A stretch of DNA of 64,000 nt from Halomonas sp. I5-271120 (GTDB lineage: Bacteria; Pseudomonadota; Gammaproteobacteria; Pseudomonadales; Halomonadaceae). The position numbers and the translations under genes were made by a program. The notes under the pieces are model-generated. The model was not told where the DNA came from and made no database searches. It was given only the letters and a program-made list of their open reading frames with translations. Location: assembly GCF_030553075.1 (NCBI RefSeq), contig NZ_CP130701.1, forward strand, positions 1,860,001 to 1,924,000. Reading direction: 5' to 3'. This document shows positions 20,111 to 28,556 of this stretch, in pieces. Positions within the stretch are counted from its first letter, which is position 1. Each line of letters begins with the position of its first letter.

Positions 20111-21064
20111 ATGCCTAGATGCCTGACTTGGCCCGTTCAGCGTAGCGGGCCGACACGCTCCGCGCTGCCTGGCCTGTCGTTGAGATTGTGGTTGAGATTG
20201 TCGTTGAGATTGTCGCTGAGATTGTCGCTGAGATTCATGCTGTTGAGCCTGTCGCTCGGCCTGTTAATCGCCCTGGCCATGAGCGGGCCGGCGATGGCCC
20301 GTTCAGACGCTTCGACAGTCGAGCCTTCTGAGCCTTCCGCGCTTTCTTCCCTTGCTGCGCTTTCCGGTACGCCCGGCGGCTCGGACTTCGCCCACTACAC
20401 CCTGGCGCTGACCTGGCATCCCGGTTTCTGTAGCACCCGCCGCCAGCCGCCCCGGGAGTGTCGTGACGCCTCGCTTTCCCGAGGCGCGGCGGATGGCTTC
20501 GTGCTTCATGGCCTGTGGCCCTCGCTGCCGGCGCGCTTTGCCGCGGATGGTGTGGTACGCGAACAGTGGTGGCGCCAGGGCTGCTTCATCGAGTCGTCGC
20601 GCGCAAGCGGCAGTTTCTGCCGTGCCCATCCGCCTTTCCATCTGCCAAAGGCGTTGGATCAATCACTGGATCGTGCCATGCCGGGGCGGGCGAGCTGTCT
20701 GGACCGCTATCAGTACGCCAAGCACGCGGCCTGCCTGGCGCTGCCGGTCGATGACTACTTCGCCGCCGCCGTGGCCTTGCGTGAGACGGTCAATGCCAGT
20801 GTCTTTGGGGACTTCGTCAATCAGCATCGTGGCGGTGAGGTCGCGCGTAACGCGCTGATCACTGTCTTTGAAGCCGCCTTTGGCGAGGGCACGGGGCGGG
20901 CACTGCGGCTTGAGTGCGGGGGGCGCGGTAACCGAGTGCTCACCGAGATTCGCATCGGCATTGCCGCCGAGCGCCTGGCGGCCTTTCCCGCCGCGGACAG
21001 TCTGGTGTCGCTGGGGCGGGGACGGTGCGCGACCCGGGTGCGCGTGATGGCCGGTGACCAGTAG
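20111..21064 (+). CDS. Ribonuclease T2 family protein, exported
   Basis: Start at 20111, where AGGAG lies 6 bp upstream; 317 residues. The N-terminus is an unusual long export signal: a basic region, then LRLS repeats, then a hydrophobic core ending GPAMA. The RNase T2 fold follows (about 95-310). CAS1 is intact (FVLHGLWPS, catalytic His). CAS2 reads YQYAKHAAC where the family has HEWxKHGxC, so the catalytic Lys-His pair is kept but the active-site Glu is Gln. Cysteines typical of the family are present. Expected to cut RNA in the periplasm to 2',3'-cyclic products, possibly with reduced activity. Alone on its strand, between divergent and convergent neighbours. Confidence 0.85.
   Translation: MPRCLTWPVQRSGPTRSALPGLSLRLWLRLSLRLSLRLSLRFMLLSLSLGLLIALAMSGPAMARSDASTVEPSEPSALSSLAALSGTPGGSDFAHYTLALTWHPGFCSTRRQPPRECRDASLSRGAADGFVLHGLWPSLPARFAADGVVREQWWRQGCFIESSRASGSFCRAHPPFHLPKALDQSLDRAMPGRASCLDRYQYAKHAACLALPVDDYFAAAVALRETVNASVFGDFVNQHRGGEVARNALITVFEAAFGEGTGRALRLECGGRGNRVLTEIRIGIAAERLAAFPAADSLVSLGRGRCATRVRVMAGDQ
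20179..20238. repeat. 12-bp tandem repeat inside the RNase T2 signal sequence
   Basis: Five 12-bp units close to GTTGAGATTGTC run in frame and encode repeated Leu-Arg-Leu-Ser. Copy-number change would lengthen or shorten the leader by four residues without breaking the frame. Confidence 0.9.
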
Positions 21065-21117
21065 CGGCCTCGATCGTCATATAAAGGACGGCGGCAAGGG
21101 CTATCGCGAAGAGCCGA

Positions 21118-21201
21118 GAGCGAGAGCCCTGGAGCAAGAGCCCTGGAGTGAGAATCCTAGAGTGAGAGACCTTGAGCGAGAATCCTAGAGCGAGGGCCCG
21201 G
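21118..21201. repeat. 14-bp tandem repeat, 6 units, overlapping a stop codon
   Basis: Six 14-bp units resemble GAGCGAGAGCCCTG (also GAGTGAGAATCCTA and GAGCGAGAATCCTA). The array fills the short space between the RNase T2 stop and the convergent NERD gene and runs through the latter's stop codon (21185-21187). Confidence 0.8.
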
Positions 21202-22096
21202 CAAGATGCGCGGGCAGCAGGTGAGTGCCCCGGCGCATCAGCGCCTGGTTGATGCGCTCATGAAGCTCATCGGGCAGCGGCGCGAGCCGGGTCTCGGTGA
21301 TCAGGGTGGCGAGCCGGTCGCCGTCGACTACCTGAATATCCGCCGGGGCGTCGCTAGTGTCGATGTCCCAGCCTGGCAGGGCGAGGATGCCGGCCACCGG
21401 CACCTCGGTATCGCATTCACGGCTCAGCCAGTGGCGCAGCCAGGCCGCGGCCTGGCGGGTCTTGCGCAATGGCTGGCGCTCGCTCCAGCCGGGGAAGCGC
21501 AGCCGAGTGCCCTCTACCGCGACCTGCGTCTGCGGCACGCCGCGTGCGTTCAGGGGCTGAGTGCGTGCGCGGGTCTCGACCACGAAGACGCCATGGGGCG
21601 TGACCGCCACGTGGTCAATGGTGTAGGTGTCGGCGGGGATATCGTGGAAGATAAAGAAAGGATGGGTCTCGGGGCGAATCAGGCGTTGCAGTTCTTGGCC
21701 CACCGCCAGTTCGCAGGCGAGCCCCAGCTTGAGGCGGCGAATGCGCTGAAAATCACTGATCAGGCGCAGACAGCAGATCAGCACCAGGGCCGTGCTGAGC
21801 CCGCCGTAAAGCGACCATTCGAGCCAGTTCTGGCGGTCGGCGAAGAGCATTCTCCCCATGCCGTAGACCATCGGTGCGAGCACCACGATCGGGCCCAGGG
21901 CGCCGTCCAGGAATAGGCCCGCGAAGGCGTGGTCGAGTCGGTCGCGCAGCGCCTGGCCGGGGCCTCGCAGCGGATGGGCATCGAAGGGCGAGCTCACTCG
22001 GGCGTCGTGCAGATTGCGCAGCGCCACCACGCTCACTGCCATGGCCGCGAGCGGGAAAAGGAAGATCAGCGGTAGCAGGTATTCCAGCCAGGCCAT
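21185..22096 (-). CDS. Membrane protein with a NERD (nuclease-related) domain
   Basis: 303 residues. The N-terminus has a membrane span (5-27), and two more hydrophobic segments lie at about 62-85 and 93-112. The cytoplasmic part holds a NERD domain (about 125-240) recognised by FHDIP...TIDHVAVTPHGVFVVET, the Asp and Glu of a restriction-endonuclease-like core. The Lys usual after the Glu (ETK) is Arg here, so catalysis is uncertain. NERD proteins are thought to act on nucleic acids, but few have known roles. GGAGG precedes the start. It is divergent from the sirtuin gene and converges with the RNase T2. Confidence 0.8.
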   Translation of the reverse strand: MAWLEYLLPLIFLFPLAAMAVSVVALRNLHDARVSSPFDAHPLRGPGQALRDRLDHAFAGLFLDGALGPIVVLAPMVYGMGRMLFADRQNWLEWSLYGGLSTALVLICCLRLISDFQRIRRLKLGLACELAVGQELQRLIRPETHPFFIFHDIPADTYTIDHVAVTPHGVFVVETRARTQPLNARGVPQTQVAVEGTRLRFPGWSERQPLRKTRQAAAWLRHWLSRECDTEVPVAGILALPGWDIDTSDAPADIQVVDGDRLATLITETRLAPLPDELHERINQALMRRGTHLLPAHLAGPSL

Positions 22097-22270
22097 CGAG
22101 GCCTCCTTGCCCGAAAGGATGCGAGAGATTCATTCTAGAGGGCCGCGGTAGTCGAGACTATGGCCCAGGCCTTAGACAGGCCATCAATCGTCGCGATCAA
22201 TCATCCGCAGCGACTTGCGAACAGTATCGATCGATCAACCGAAGCGTTCTATCAACCCTAGAGAGAGACC

Positions 22271-23155
22271 ATGCTCCCGTCATCTCCTACGTACTCAAGG
22301 GGCCATGATGCCATCGCCGGTCAAGTGGATGTCGCGGCGCTAGCGGCCTTCGTGCGAGCCCACCCGCGGTTGGTGGTGCTGACCGGCGCCGGCGTCAGCA
22401 CCGAGAGCGGCATTCCCGACTACCGTGACGCCGCCGGTGACTGGAAGCGTCCGCCGCCCATGCAGCACCAGCGCTTCATGCAGAGCCACGCCTCCCGTCA
22501 GCGCTACTGGGCGCGGGCCCTGATCGGCTTCCGTGCGCTCAGCGATGCGCGTCCGGGGCCGGCGCATCATGCCCTGGCCCGGCTCGAGGCCCTGGGCCAT
22601 GTGCATACCCTGATCACTCAGAACGTCGATGGCCTGCATCAGCGCGCCGGTAACCGGCGAGTCATCGACCTGCATGGCCGGGCCGAGCTGGTGCGCTGCA
22701 TGAGCTGTCAGGCGCTGCGCATGCGTCACGATCTGCATGCCGAGCTCAAGGCCCATAACCCTCACTGGCTCGAGCTCGACGCCGCGGCGGGGCCGGATGG
22801 CGATGCCGATCTGGAGGTCGACTTCTCGGACTTCCGGGTGCCATCCTGCGGTCGCTGCGGCCAAGGCGTGCTCAAGCCGGACGTGGTGTTCTTCGGTGAC
22901 AGCGTGCCGACTTCGCGCGTCGAGACGGCACTGGCTGCCGTGAGTGACGCCGATGCGTTGCTGGTGATCGGTTCGTCGCTGATGGTCTACTCGGGCTATC
23001 GCTTTGCCCGGGCGGCGGCTCAGCAGGGTACACCGATCGCCTGTCTCAACCTCGGCCGTACCCGGGCGGATGAGCTGTTTGCCCTCAAGCTCGAACAGCC
23101 GATCGGCGCCACGCTTGCCGCGCTGGTCGCGGCTCTCGAGGCGTCGCCAGCCTAG
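22271..23155 (+). CDS. NAD-dependent protein deacylase, Sir2 family
   Basis: This 294-residue sirtuin removes acyl groups from lysines using NAD+. The Rossmann motif [15 protein letters not shown] (38-52), the [12 protein letters not shown] loop and the catalytic His in DLHG are all intact. The zinc site has four cysteines, CMSC and CGRC, separated by a long insertion. The NAD-binding [11 protein letters not shown] and a C-terminal ILNLG-like strand ([13 protein letters not shown]) complete the fold. The sequence pattern is nearer the class II (SIRT4-like) group than E. coli CobB. A GAGAGACC ribosome site precedes the ATG. Divergent from the NERD gene; no sign that it is part of a defence cassette. 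Confidence 0.93.
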   Translation: MLPSSPTYSRGHDAIAGQVDVAALAAFVRAHPRLVVLTGAGVSTESGIPDYRDAAGDWKRPPPMQHQRFMQSHASRQRYWARALIGFRALSDARPGPAHHALARLEALGHVHTLITQNVDGLHQRAGNRRVIDLHGRAELVRCMSCQALRMRHDLHAELKAHNPHWLELDAAAGPDGDADLEVDFSDFRVPSCGRCGQGVLKPDVVFFGDSVPTSRVETALAAVSDADALLVIGSSLMVYSGYRFARAAAQQGTPIACLNLGRTRADELFALKLEQPIGATLAALVAALEASPA

Positions 23156-23162
23156 CCTGTGC

Positions 23163-23537
23163 CTAACCGCCGGCCAGCTTGACCTTGTACCCCTGAGCTT
23201 CCAGGGCGTCCTTGAGCGCATCTCGCTGGTCGCCCTGGATCTCGATGATCCCGTCCTTGACGGCGCCACCGGTGCCGCAGCGTTTCTTGAGGGTCTTGGC
23301 CAGAGCCTTCAGCTCGGCCTCTGGAAGCGGCACGCCGTCGATGGTGGTCACGCCCTTGCCCTTGCGACCGCTGGTCTCGCGGCGGATGCGCACGATGCCA
23401 TCCAGGCCGGCGAGGCGCTCGCGTTCGGCCAATGCTTGGCACTCGCAGTCGTTGATCGGCTGTCGGCAGTCGGGGCAGGTCTCACCATGCTCGGTGGAAT
23501 AGACGAGGCCGCGCAGTTGATCGTGCAGGGAAGCCAT
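23163..23537 (-). CDS. yciH: SUI1/eIF1-like translation factor YciH
   Basis: Start at 23537 (CAGGAG upstream), giving 124 residues beginning MASLHDQLRGLVYST. The N-terminal part carries a CPDCRQPINDCEC cysteine motif typical of YciH. The SUI1 domain (about 45-122) shows RIRRETSGRKGKGVTTIDG and the conserved KKRCGTGGAVKDGIIEIQGD. YciH resembles eukaryotic eIF1 and is linked to start-site fidelity in stress. A few bases separate its stop from that of the convergent sirtuin gene. Confidence 0.93.
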   Translation of the reverse strand: MASLHDQLRGLVYSTEHGETCPDCRQPINDCECQALAERERLAGLDGIVRIRRETSGRKGKGVTTIDGVPLPEAELKALAKTLKKRCGTGGAVKDGIIEIQGDQRDALKDALEAQGYKVKLAGG

Positions 23538-23729
23538 GTCGCGCTCCTGACGGTGAAGAATGTATGCCGCCATGATAGCGCAGCATCGGGCACGACTCAT
23601 GGGGTGGCTTATCCACACCCCCTTTTCTACACCCCCCTTTTCCGCAGCCACTTACCCACAGCCCTTTGCGAGCATCGAAGGCTATGGGCAGTTGGTGAAG
23701 CGTGATGAGGTAAAGGAGAGGTGCAGGCG

Positions 23730-24413
23730 TCAGAGTGACAGGCTGGCGACCGCCTCATGAGCCAGATGGGCGATCACGGTGGGCAGCTGGTGCATGTTGC
23801 TGATCTGGATCGCGCCTTCCGGCGTGGTCTCCACGTCCGGGAAGCGGTTCAGGTGAATCACCTGCATGCCGGCGGCCAGGGCTGCCTTGACGCCGACGAT
23901 GGCATCGTCGATGGCGATGCACTCGCGTGCCTCATAGCCCATCAGGGAGGCGGCATGCAGGTACAGGCAGGGGTCGGGTTTCCAGCATTGAACGGTATAG
24001 CCGCTGATCAGCCGGTCGCCAAAGTAGTCGCTCAGGCCGGTCGTCTTGAGGCCGGTGCGAATCTTGGACTCCGGCCCGTTGGAGACCACTGCTCTGGGGT
24101 AGCCGGCCAGCGCGTCCAGCGCCTCGCGAACGCCGGGCAAGGGGGTGAGCTCGCTGGCCAGCCTTTCGGCCAGGCGTGCGCGCATGCCGCTTTCGCCGAG
24201 ACGGAGAGCGTCGGGGTCGATGGCGCCGTGGCGGCGCTGCAGTTCGGCAACGATATTCATGAAGCGGGCGCCGCGGAACTCACCCATGTAGTCACTGGAT
24301 GCGAAGGGCAGGCCAAGCGCCGTCAAGCTGTACGCCATCTCGGCGGCCAGCAGGGGTTCGCTGTCGACCAAGGTGCCATCGCAATCGAACAGCAGGCATC
24401 GCGGAATTGTCAT
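23730..24413 (-). CDS. HAD-superfamily hydrolase (sugar-phosphatase type), copy 1
   Basis: 227 residues of the HAD-IA beta-phosphoglucomutase-like group. Motif I is FDCDGTLVDS (nucleophile and acid/base Asp), motif II VVSNGPESK, motif III a Lys in CWKPDP, and motif IV IDDAIVGVKAALAAGM. The cap is the helical C1 type. It resembles E. coli YieH and related phosphatases for small phosphorylated metabolites such as 6-phosphogluconate. A second, clearly homologous copy lies 320 bp upstream (24733-25401), and both follow the TRAP transporter on the same strand. A role in trimming sugar-acid phosphates of this locus is inferred. Confidence 0.85.
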   Translation of the reverse strand: MTIPRCLLFDCDGTLVDSEPLLAAEMAYSLTALGLPFASSDYMGEFRGARFMNIVAELQRRHGAIDPDALRLGESGMRARLAERLASELTPLPGVREALDALAGYPRAVVSNGPESKIRTGLKTTGLSDYFGDRLISGYTVQCWKPDPCLYLHAASLMGYEARECIAIDDAIVGVKAALAAGMQVIHLNRFPDVETTPEGAIQISNMHQLPTVIAHLAHEAVASLSL

Positions 24414-24732
24414 CGCCGATCCTCTGAGGCAAGACAGGGGGACATCATACCAATGTTACAACTATCGGCACGTCTCGCCGGAGATTGAATAGCGGCGTGC
24501 CGGGCCATATCGGCAGTATAGCCAATTTTTGAACAGTGTTCTTTAATTCGTGACTTTAAGATAGCCTCGCCGCGAGCACGGTGGTTTAGTCACTATATTA
24601 GTTTATGCCATACCACTTGGATCGCTGGGCGTCGCCGTGGCATAGAGGGGAGACGCGTGCCCTTTGGGGGCCACGACACGCTGCCGATATCACTCGGCAG
24701 CGTTCATGGGACAGGGGGAGGCCTCGGAACGG
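24414..24732. other. Gap between the two HAD genes, 319 bp
   Basis: No gene is supported here. A 10-bp perfect inverted repeat (ACGCTGCCGA 24678-24687 with TCGGCAGCGT 24694-24703) may end transcription of the upstream HAD gene, though it has no T tract. The AT-richer part (24520-24615) is the likely promoter region for the gene at 24413; no clear -35/-10 pair was found. Confidence 0.4.
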
Positions 24733-25401
24733 TCAGGCGCTTTGACGGGACAGGGTGTCGATCACGGCAGGCAACTCGCGGGCATGGTGAATCGCGTGGG
24801 CGCCCGCGGGAGTGCTTTCCTGGTCGGCAAAATGGTTGAGGTGCACGACCTGCATGCCGGCGGCGAGCCCGGCTTCAATGCCCACCGCGGCGTCGTCGAT
24901 GACCACGCAGCGCTCGGGCGGATAACCCATGGCCTCGGCGGCCTTGAGGTAGAGCGCCGGGTCGGGCTTCCAAACGCCCAGGGTATAGGCGCTGAACAAG
25001 TTGTTGTCGAAGTGGTGTGCCATCTCGGTGCTTTGCATGGCGCAGCGGATCTTGGCCTCGGGGCCGTTGGAGACGACGGCCTTGGGATGCGCGGAAAGCG
25101 CTTCCAGCGCGAGTGGCATGCCGTCGATCGCCAGAAGCTCGTTTTGCATGCGCGTCGCCATGCGCTCCCGCATGGCGGCTTCCATCGCCGCTAGTTGCGT
25201 CTCGCCGAGTGCACCAAAGCGCGTCTCGAGCTCCTGGACGATCGACAGGAAGCGCACGCCACGAAATTCGTCCATGTACTGACGGGCGGTAAAGGGCAGG
25301 CCGAACGGGGTGAGAATTTCGGCCATGACCTCGGCGAGCAGAATCTCGCTATCGACCAGGGTGCCGTCGGAGTCGAAGAGCAGGCATAGGCGGTTTGGCA
25401 T
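24733..25401 (-). CDS. HAD-superfamily hydrolase (sugar-phosphatase type), copy 2
   Basis: 222 residues, same architecture as the gene at 23730-24413. Motif I is FDSDGTLVDSE, motif II VVSNGPEAK, motif III WKPDP, motif IV IDDAAVGIEAGLAAGM. Shared blocks such as EFRG, GVWKPDP/QCWKPDP and AGMQV[VI]HLN[HR]F show that the two are paralogues, well diverged. It follows dctM by 70 bp, with a hairpin (25426-25450) between, and is likely in the TRAP operon. Substrate unknown; a phosphorylated sugar acid is the contextual guess. Confidence 0.85.
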   Translation of the reverse strand: MPNRLCLLFDSDGTLVDSEILLAEVMAEILTPFGLPFTARQYMDEFRGVRFLSIVQELETRFGALGETQLAAMEAAMRERMATRMQNELLAIDGMPLALEALSAHPKAVVSNGPEAKIRCAMQSTEMAHHFDNNLFSAYTLGVWKPDPALYLKAAEAMGYPPERCVVIDDAAVGIEAGLAAGMQVVHLNHFADQESTPAGAHAIHHARELPAVIDTLSRQSA

Positions 25402-25425
25402 GGGAACCTCTCGGCAGAAACATGA

Positions 25426-25450
25426 ATGGGCCCCCTGCGCGAGGGCCCAT
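25426..25450 (-). terminator. Hairpin between dctM and HAD copy 2
   Basis: ATGGGCCC (25426-25433) pairs with GGGCCCAT (25443-25450) around a 9-nt loop. There is no T tract, so it may attenuate or protect the message rather than terminate it. Confidence 0.4.
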
Positions 25451-25471
25451 GGCCTGAATGACGGCGTTAAA

Positions 25472-26779
25472 TCACACGAAGTCAGGCGCGACCAGGCGCG
25501 GAATGGCCAGCACCAGGTCAGGATAAACGATCAACAGCACGATGACGGCCAGCATCACCGTCAGGTAGAGCATCGTGGTGGCCAGTGCTTTCAGCAACGG
25601 AATGCCACCGATCTTGGCCGAGATCATCAGGCACAGGCCATAGGGCGGGGTGATCAATCCCAGGCCTAGCGCCATGACGCCGATGACCCCGAATTGTACG
25701 GGATGTACTCCGGCCTGCATGGCCAGTGGCTGAAAGATGGGCGCCATGATCGCCATGGCCGGCAGCGAGTCCATGAAGGTGCCGATCACCAGCATTACCC
25801 CCGTCATGATCAGCAGCAGCACGACCGGGTCGCTGATGCTAACGCCGGCCATCAGCTTGGGGGGGATTTGGTAGAAGCTGATCAGATAGCCGAAGATCGC
25901 CGCACCGACCAGGCTGAACAAGGACAGCGAGCATAGCCGCACGGTATCGGTAGAGGCGTTGAGCACCTGTCGCACGCTGAGCTCACGATAGACCACGAAG
26001 CCCAGCGCCAAGGCATATAGCACGGCGATGACGGCGGCTTCGGTAGGTGTGACCAGCCCAAGCGTGATGCCGCCGATGATCACTACCGGAATACCCGCCG
26101 CCAGCAGGCCATCCTTGCCGGAGCTCATTAGCTCGGACAGTGAGGCACGCTTTCTCACCGGTACCTGGTAACGGCGCACATAGCCCATGTTGAGCGCCAA
26201 CTGGGTGACGCCGATCATCACGCCGGGCAGGATGCCACCAAGAAACAGCCCGGCGATCGAGGTGTTGGTCAGCGCGCCCCAGACGATCATGTTGATCGAC
26301 GGCGGGATGATGATGCCCATCACGGACGAGGCGGCGGTGACCGCGACGGCGAAGTTGACCGGATACCCTTCGCGCTTCATGGCCGGAATCAGCACAGTGC
26401 CGACACCGGCGCTATCGGCAGTGGATGAGCCGGAAACGCCGGCAAACAGCATGCTGACGAGGACGTTGACGTGGGCAAGGGCACCCTTCAGGTGACCCAC
26501 CAGACGCATGCAGAGGGTGATCAGGCGATCGGTGATGCGAGCCGCATTCATCAGGTTGCCGGCCAGCAGGAACAGCGGCACGGCCAGCAGCACGAAGGAG
26601 TCCATGCCGTTGTACATGCGCTGGAACATCACCCAGTAGGTTAGCCGCGGGTCGAGGGTGATGACGCCGACAGCAGTCAGCACCAGGGCCATGGCGATCG
26701 GCACACCGGCGATGATCAAGACGCCGAGCAGCCCGAACAGCAGCCACGGCAGCACGAAGATCCAGTCCATGGGGATCAT
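25472..26779 (-). CDS. TRAP transporter large permease, DctM type
   Basis: 435 residues with about 12 membrane spans, the ion-coupled translocation subunit of a tripartite ATP-independent periplasmic transporter. Typical DctM segments include PLFLLAGNLMN, the SGSSTADSAGVGTVLIPAM motif, the PPSINMIVWG loop, PTEAAVIAVLYAL and LGLITPPYGLCLM. The ATG overlaps the stop of the small permease by 4 bp (ATGA), so the two are translationally coupled. Together with dctP (27446-28456) it forms a complete system, probably for a sugar acid because of the neighbouring kgu genes. Confidence 0.95.
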   Translation of the reverse strand: MIPMDWIFVLPWLLFGLLGVLIIAGVPIAMALVLTAVGVITLDPRLTYWVMFQRMYNGMDSFVLLAVPLFLLAGNLMNAARITDRLITLCMRLVGHLKGALAHVNVLVSMLFAGVSGSSTADSAGVGTVLIPAMKREGYPVNFAVAVTAASSVMGIIIPPSINMIVWGALTNTSIAGLFLGGILPGVMIGVTQLALNMGYVRRYQVPVRKRASLSELMSSGKDGLLAAGIPVVIIGGITLGLVTPTEAAVIAVLYALALGFVVYRELSVRQVLNASTDTVRLCSLSLFSLVGAAIFGYLISFYQIPPKLMAGVSISDPVVLLLIMTGVMLVIGTFMDSLPAMAIMAPIFQPLAMQAGVHPVQFGVIGVMALGLGLITPPYGLCLMISAKIGGIPLLKALATTMLYLTVMLAVIVLLIVYPDLVLAIPRLVAPDFV

Positions 26780-27387
26780 GAAGCGCTCCTGTCAGGGTCG
26801 TTAAGGGCGGGGGCAAGCTCACCGAGCTCGGCGCCATGCGGATCAGCGGACTCGGAGATCGAGTCGATTTCGCTTGGCGTATTGAGGGCCGCCTCCATGC
26901 TCTCCATGCCTTCATGCAGGGCATGCAGCAGCCGCTGGGCGCTGAACAGTGAGATGAAGATGCCGCTGATAAGGAAGGCCGAATAAACATAGACCATTGA
27001 TAGGCCAGAGGCGGTGGCGTGGCGTCTGAGGCCGGACAGCGCGAAATCCTTGCCGTAGACGATGAAAATGATCCCTACCGCCAGGCAGGCCAGATCCCGG
27101 ATCCAGCGGGTGATCAGATCGGCCCGTGAACCACGAGGGAAGGCCTCCAGCACAAAGTGATCCGCGTGCAGCACGCCCACCGCAGTGCCCAGCATGATCA
27201 TCCACTGGAAGGCAAAGCGGCTGAATTCTTCGGTCCAGTAAAGCCGTGGCAATAGCGGCAGGTTGCGGCTGACAATCTGGTAGATAATCAGCGCAATGAA
27301 ACCGGTCAGCAGAGCCAGCAGAATCAGGTGTAGACCGCGCTCCAGGAGTCGGTTGAGGCGAGACAGGCCGTGAATCAGTGTCGGCAT
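26776..27387 (-). CDS. TRAP transporter small permease, DctQ type
   Basis: 203 residues with four membrane spans (about 14-36, 50-70, 90-112, 132-155), the partner of DctM. The WTEEFSRFAFQWMIMLG segment is the characteristic DctQ motif. The C-terminal tail (about 160-203) is longer and more acidic than usual and probably cytoplasmic. It ends in a 4-bp overlap with dctM and follows dctP by 58 bp, including a strong hairpin. Confidence 0.92.
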   Translation of the reverse strand: MPTLIHGLSRLNRLLERGLHLILLALLTGFIALIIYQIVSRNLPLLPRLYWTEEFSRFAFQWMIMLGTAVGVLHADHFVLEAFPRGSRADLITRWIRDLACLAVGIIFIVYGKDFALSGLRRHATASGLSMVYVYSAFLISGIFISLFSAQRLLHALHEGMESMEAALNTPSEIDSISESADPHGAELGELAPALNDPDRSAS

Positions 27388-27417
27388 GACGCTGTCCTCG
27401 GTTGGAAAGTGAGGAAG

Positions 27418-27440
27418 GTGCCGGGGCTTGGCCCCGGCAC
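27418..27440 (-). terminator. Intergenic hairpin between dctP and dctQ
   Basis: A perfect 10-bp stem GTGCCGGGGC / GCCCCGGCAC has a 3-nt loop and lies just after the dctP stop. Such hairpins often stabilise the upstream message so the binding protein outnumbers the permeases. No T tract follows, so complete termination is unlikely. Confidence 0.6.
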
Positions 27441-27445
27441 AGGCG

Positions 27446-28456
27446 TTAACCGGCGTTAATGATCTTCTGGTGGAGCTCGGTCAGCCCCATGTCTTCTATC
27501 ACCTTGGTGAGCGGCGCCTTGACGATTTCCTGCATGCGCTCGCGATCAAGCTCGTGGAGCGTCGCACCCTCTTCAACTAGCTGGTCCAGAGCCTCGGCGT
27601 CCTGCTCGAGCTGTACCCCACGGGCGTAGGTGGCGGATTCCTGCGCGGCCTTCATGACGGCCTGTTGTGCATCGGCGTCGAGGCGGTCCCAGGTCATTTC
27701 CGACATGGTCAGCAGGCGCACGGTGATATCGTGCTGCGAGAGCCCGATATGGGGCGCCACCTCATGAAAGCGCATGCGCTGGATCCATTCGGCTTCATTG
27801 AGCAGGCCGTCGATGGCGCCCAACTGAAGGCCGGTGTAGATCTCTTTCCAGGCCATCACGGTGGGCTCGGCGCCCAAGGCCGACCAGGCGGTGATCAGGG
27901 GCTTGGTGGGGTTGGTGCGCAGCTTCATGCCTTCCAGGTCATCGAGGCTCTCGAGCGGCCGAGTGCTGACGATCTGGCGTTTGCCGCCGCCGAAGAAGGC
28001 GAGCACCTTGACGCCAGTTTCGTCCTCGATCTTGTCGGCGATCTCGCGACCCACCGGGCCGTCGAGTACCGCCCGCCAGTGGTCGACGTCGCGATACATG
28101 AAGGGAATCGAGAAGACATTGGCGGTGGGCGAAAAGTCGGTAATCAACCCTGGGTTGATGATCGACATGTCCAGCGCCCCCGCCATCTGCTGTTCGAACA
28201 TCTCGGTTTCATGGCCGAGCACGGAGTTGCCGAGGATCTGCACGCCGATCTCGCCATTGCTGTTCTCGCCGACTAGTTCCTGGAATTTCTCGGCCCCCAA
28301 CTGATAGGCGGTGTCGTCGGTGCCGCCGTGTCCAAAGCGGAGGTCGAATGCCTGAGCGGCGCCCGCCATGGCCATTGCCGCTGCGAGCAAACCGCCGGTG
28401 AACAGGCCGCGCTTCATGGAGTGCTTTGTTTTTGGATCGATCCAGTTCCGGGTCAT
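27446..28456 (-). CDS. TRAP transporter substrate-binding protein, DctP type
   Basis: 336 residues. A signal peptide (MKRGLFTGGLLAAAMAMAGAAQA) is preceded by 13 extra residues if translation begins at 28456, where GAGGT is well spaced. The alternative start at 28417 matches a normal signal peptide exactly but lacks a ribosome site. The mature protein shows the DctP fold: RFGHGGTDDTAYQLGAEKF at the N-terminus and the GMKLRTN segment, whose Arg binds the substrate carboxylate. GLQLGAIDGLLNEAEW follows. The substrate is therefore an organic or sugar acid. A LacI-type operator lies at the 5' end of the gene (28431-28446). Confidence 0.92.
   Translation of the reverse strand: MTRNWIDPKTKHSMKRGLFTGGLLAAAMAMAGAAQAFDLRFGHGGTDDTAYQLGAEKFQELVGENSNGEIGVQILGNSVLGHETEMFEQQMAGALDMSIINPGLITDFSPTANVFSIPFMYRDVDHWRAVLDGPVGREIADKIEDETGVKVLAFFGGGKRQIVSTRPLESLDDLEGMKLRTNPTKPLITAWSALGAEPTVMAWKEIYTGLQLGAIDGLLNEAEWIQRMRFHEVAPHIGLSQHDITVRLLTMSEMTWDRLDADAQQAVMKAAQESATYARGVQLEQDAEALDQLVEEGATLHELDRERMQEIVKAPLTKVIEDMGLTELHQKIINAG
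28431..28446. promoter_or_regulatory. LacI-type operator at the start of dctP
   Basis: TTTGGATCGATCCAGT, with perfect core GGATCGATCC, nearly repeats the palindrome in front of the adjacent LacI gene (29685-29700). It lies just inside the predicted coding start, or in the leader if translation begins at 28417. Confidence 0.65.
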
Positions 28457-28556
28457 ATTGCTACCTCGCTGAGAGTTCGTTGTTGTCGTTGCTGGTCGTG
28501 GTTATGTCGTGGTTAGACGCCGCCGGCAGTGATCGCAACCAGCGGTTGGGGGCTGC

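Noticed and set aside
23609..23660. TTATCCACA and TTACCCACA, DnaA-box-like, 43 bp apart
   Set aside because: Only two boxes, no AT-rich unwinding region and no dnaA/dnaN/gyrB context; another chance TTATCCACA occurs at 48188 inside a gene start.
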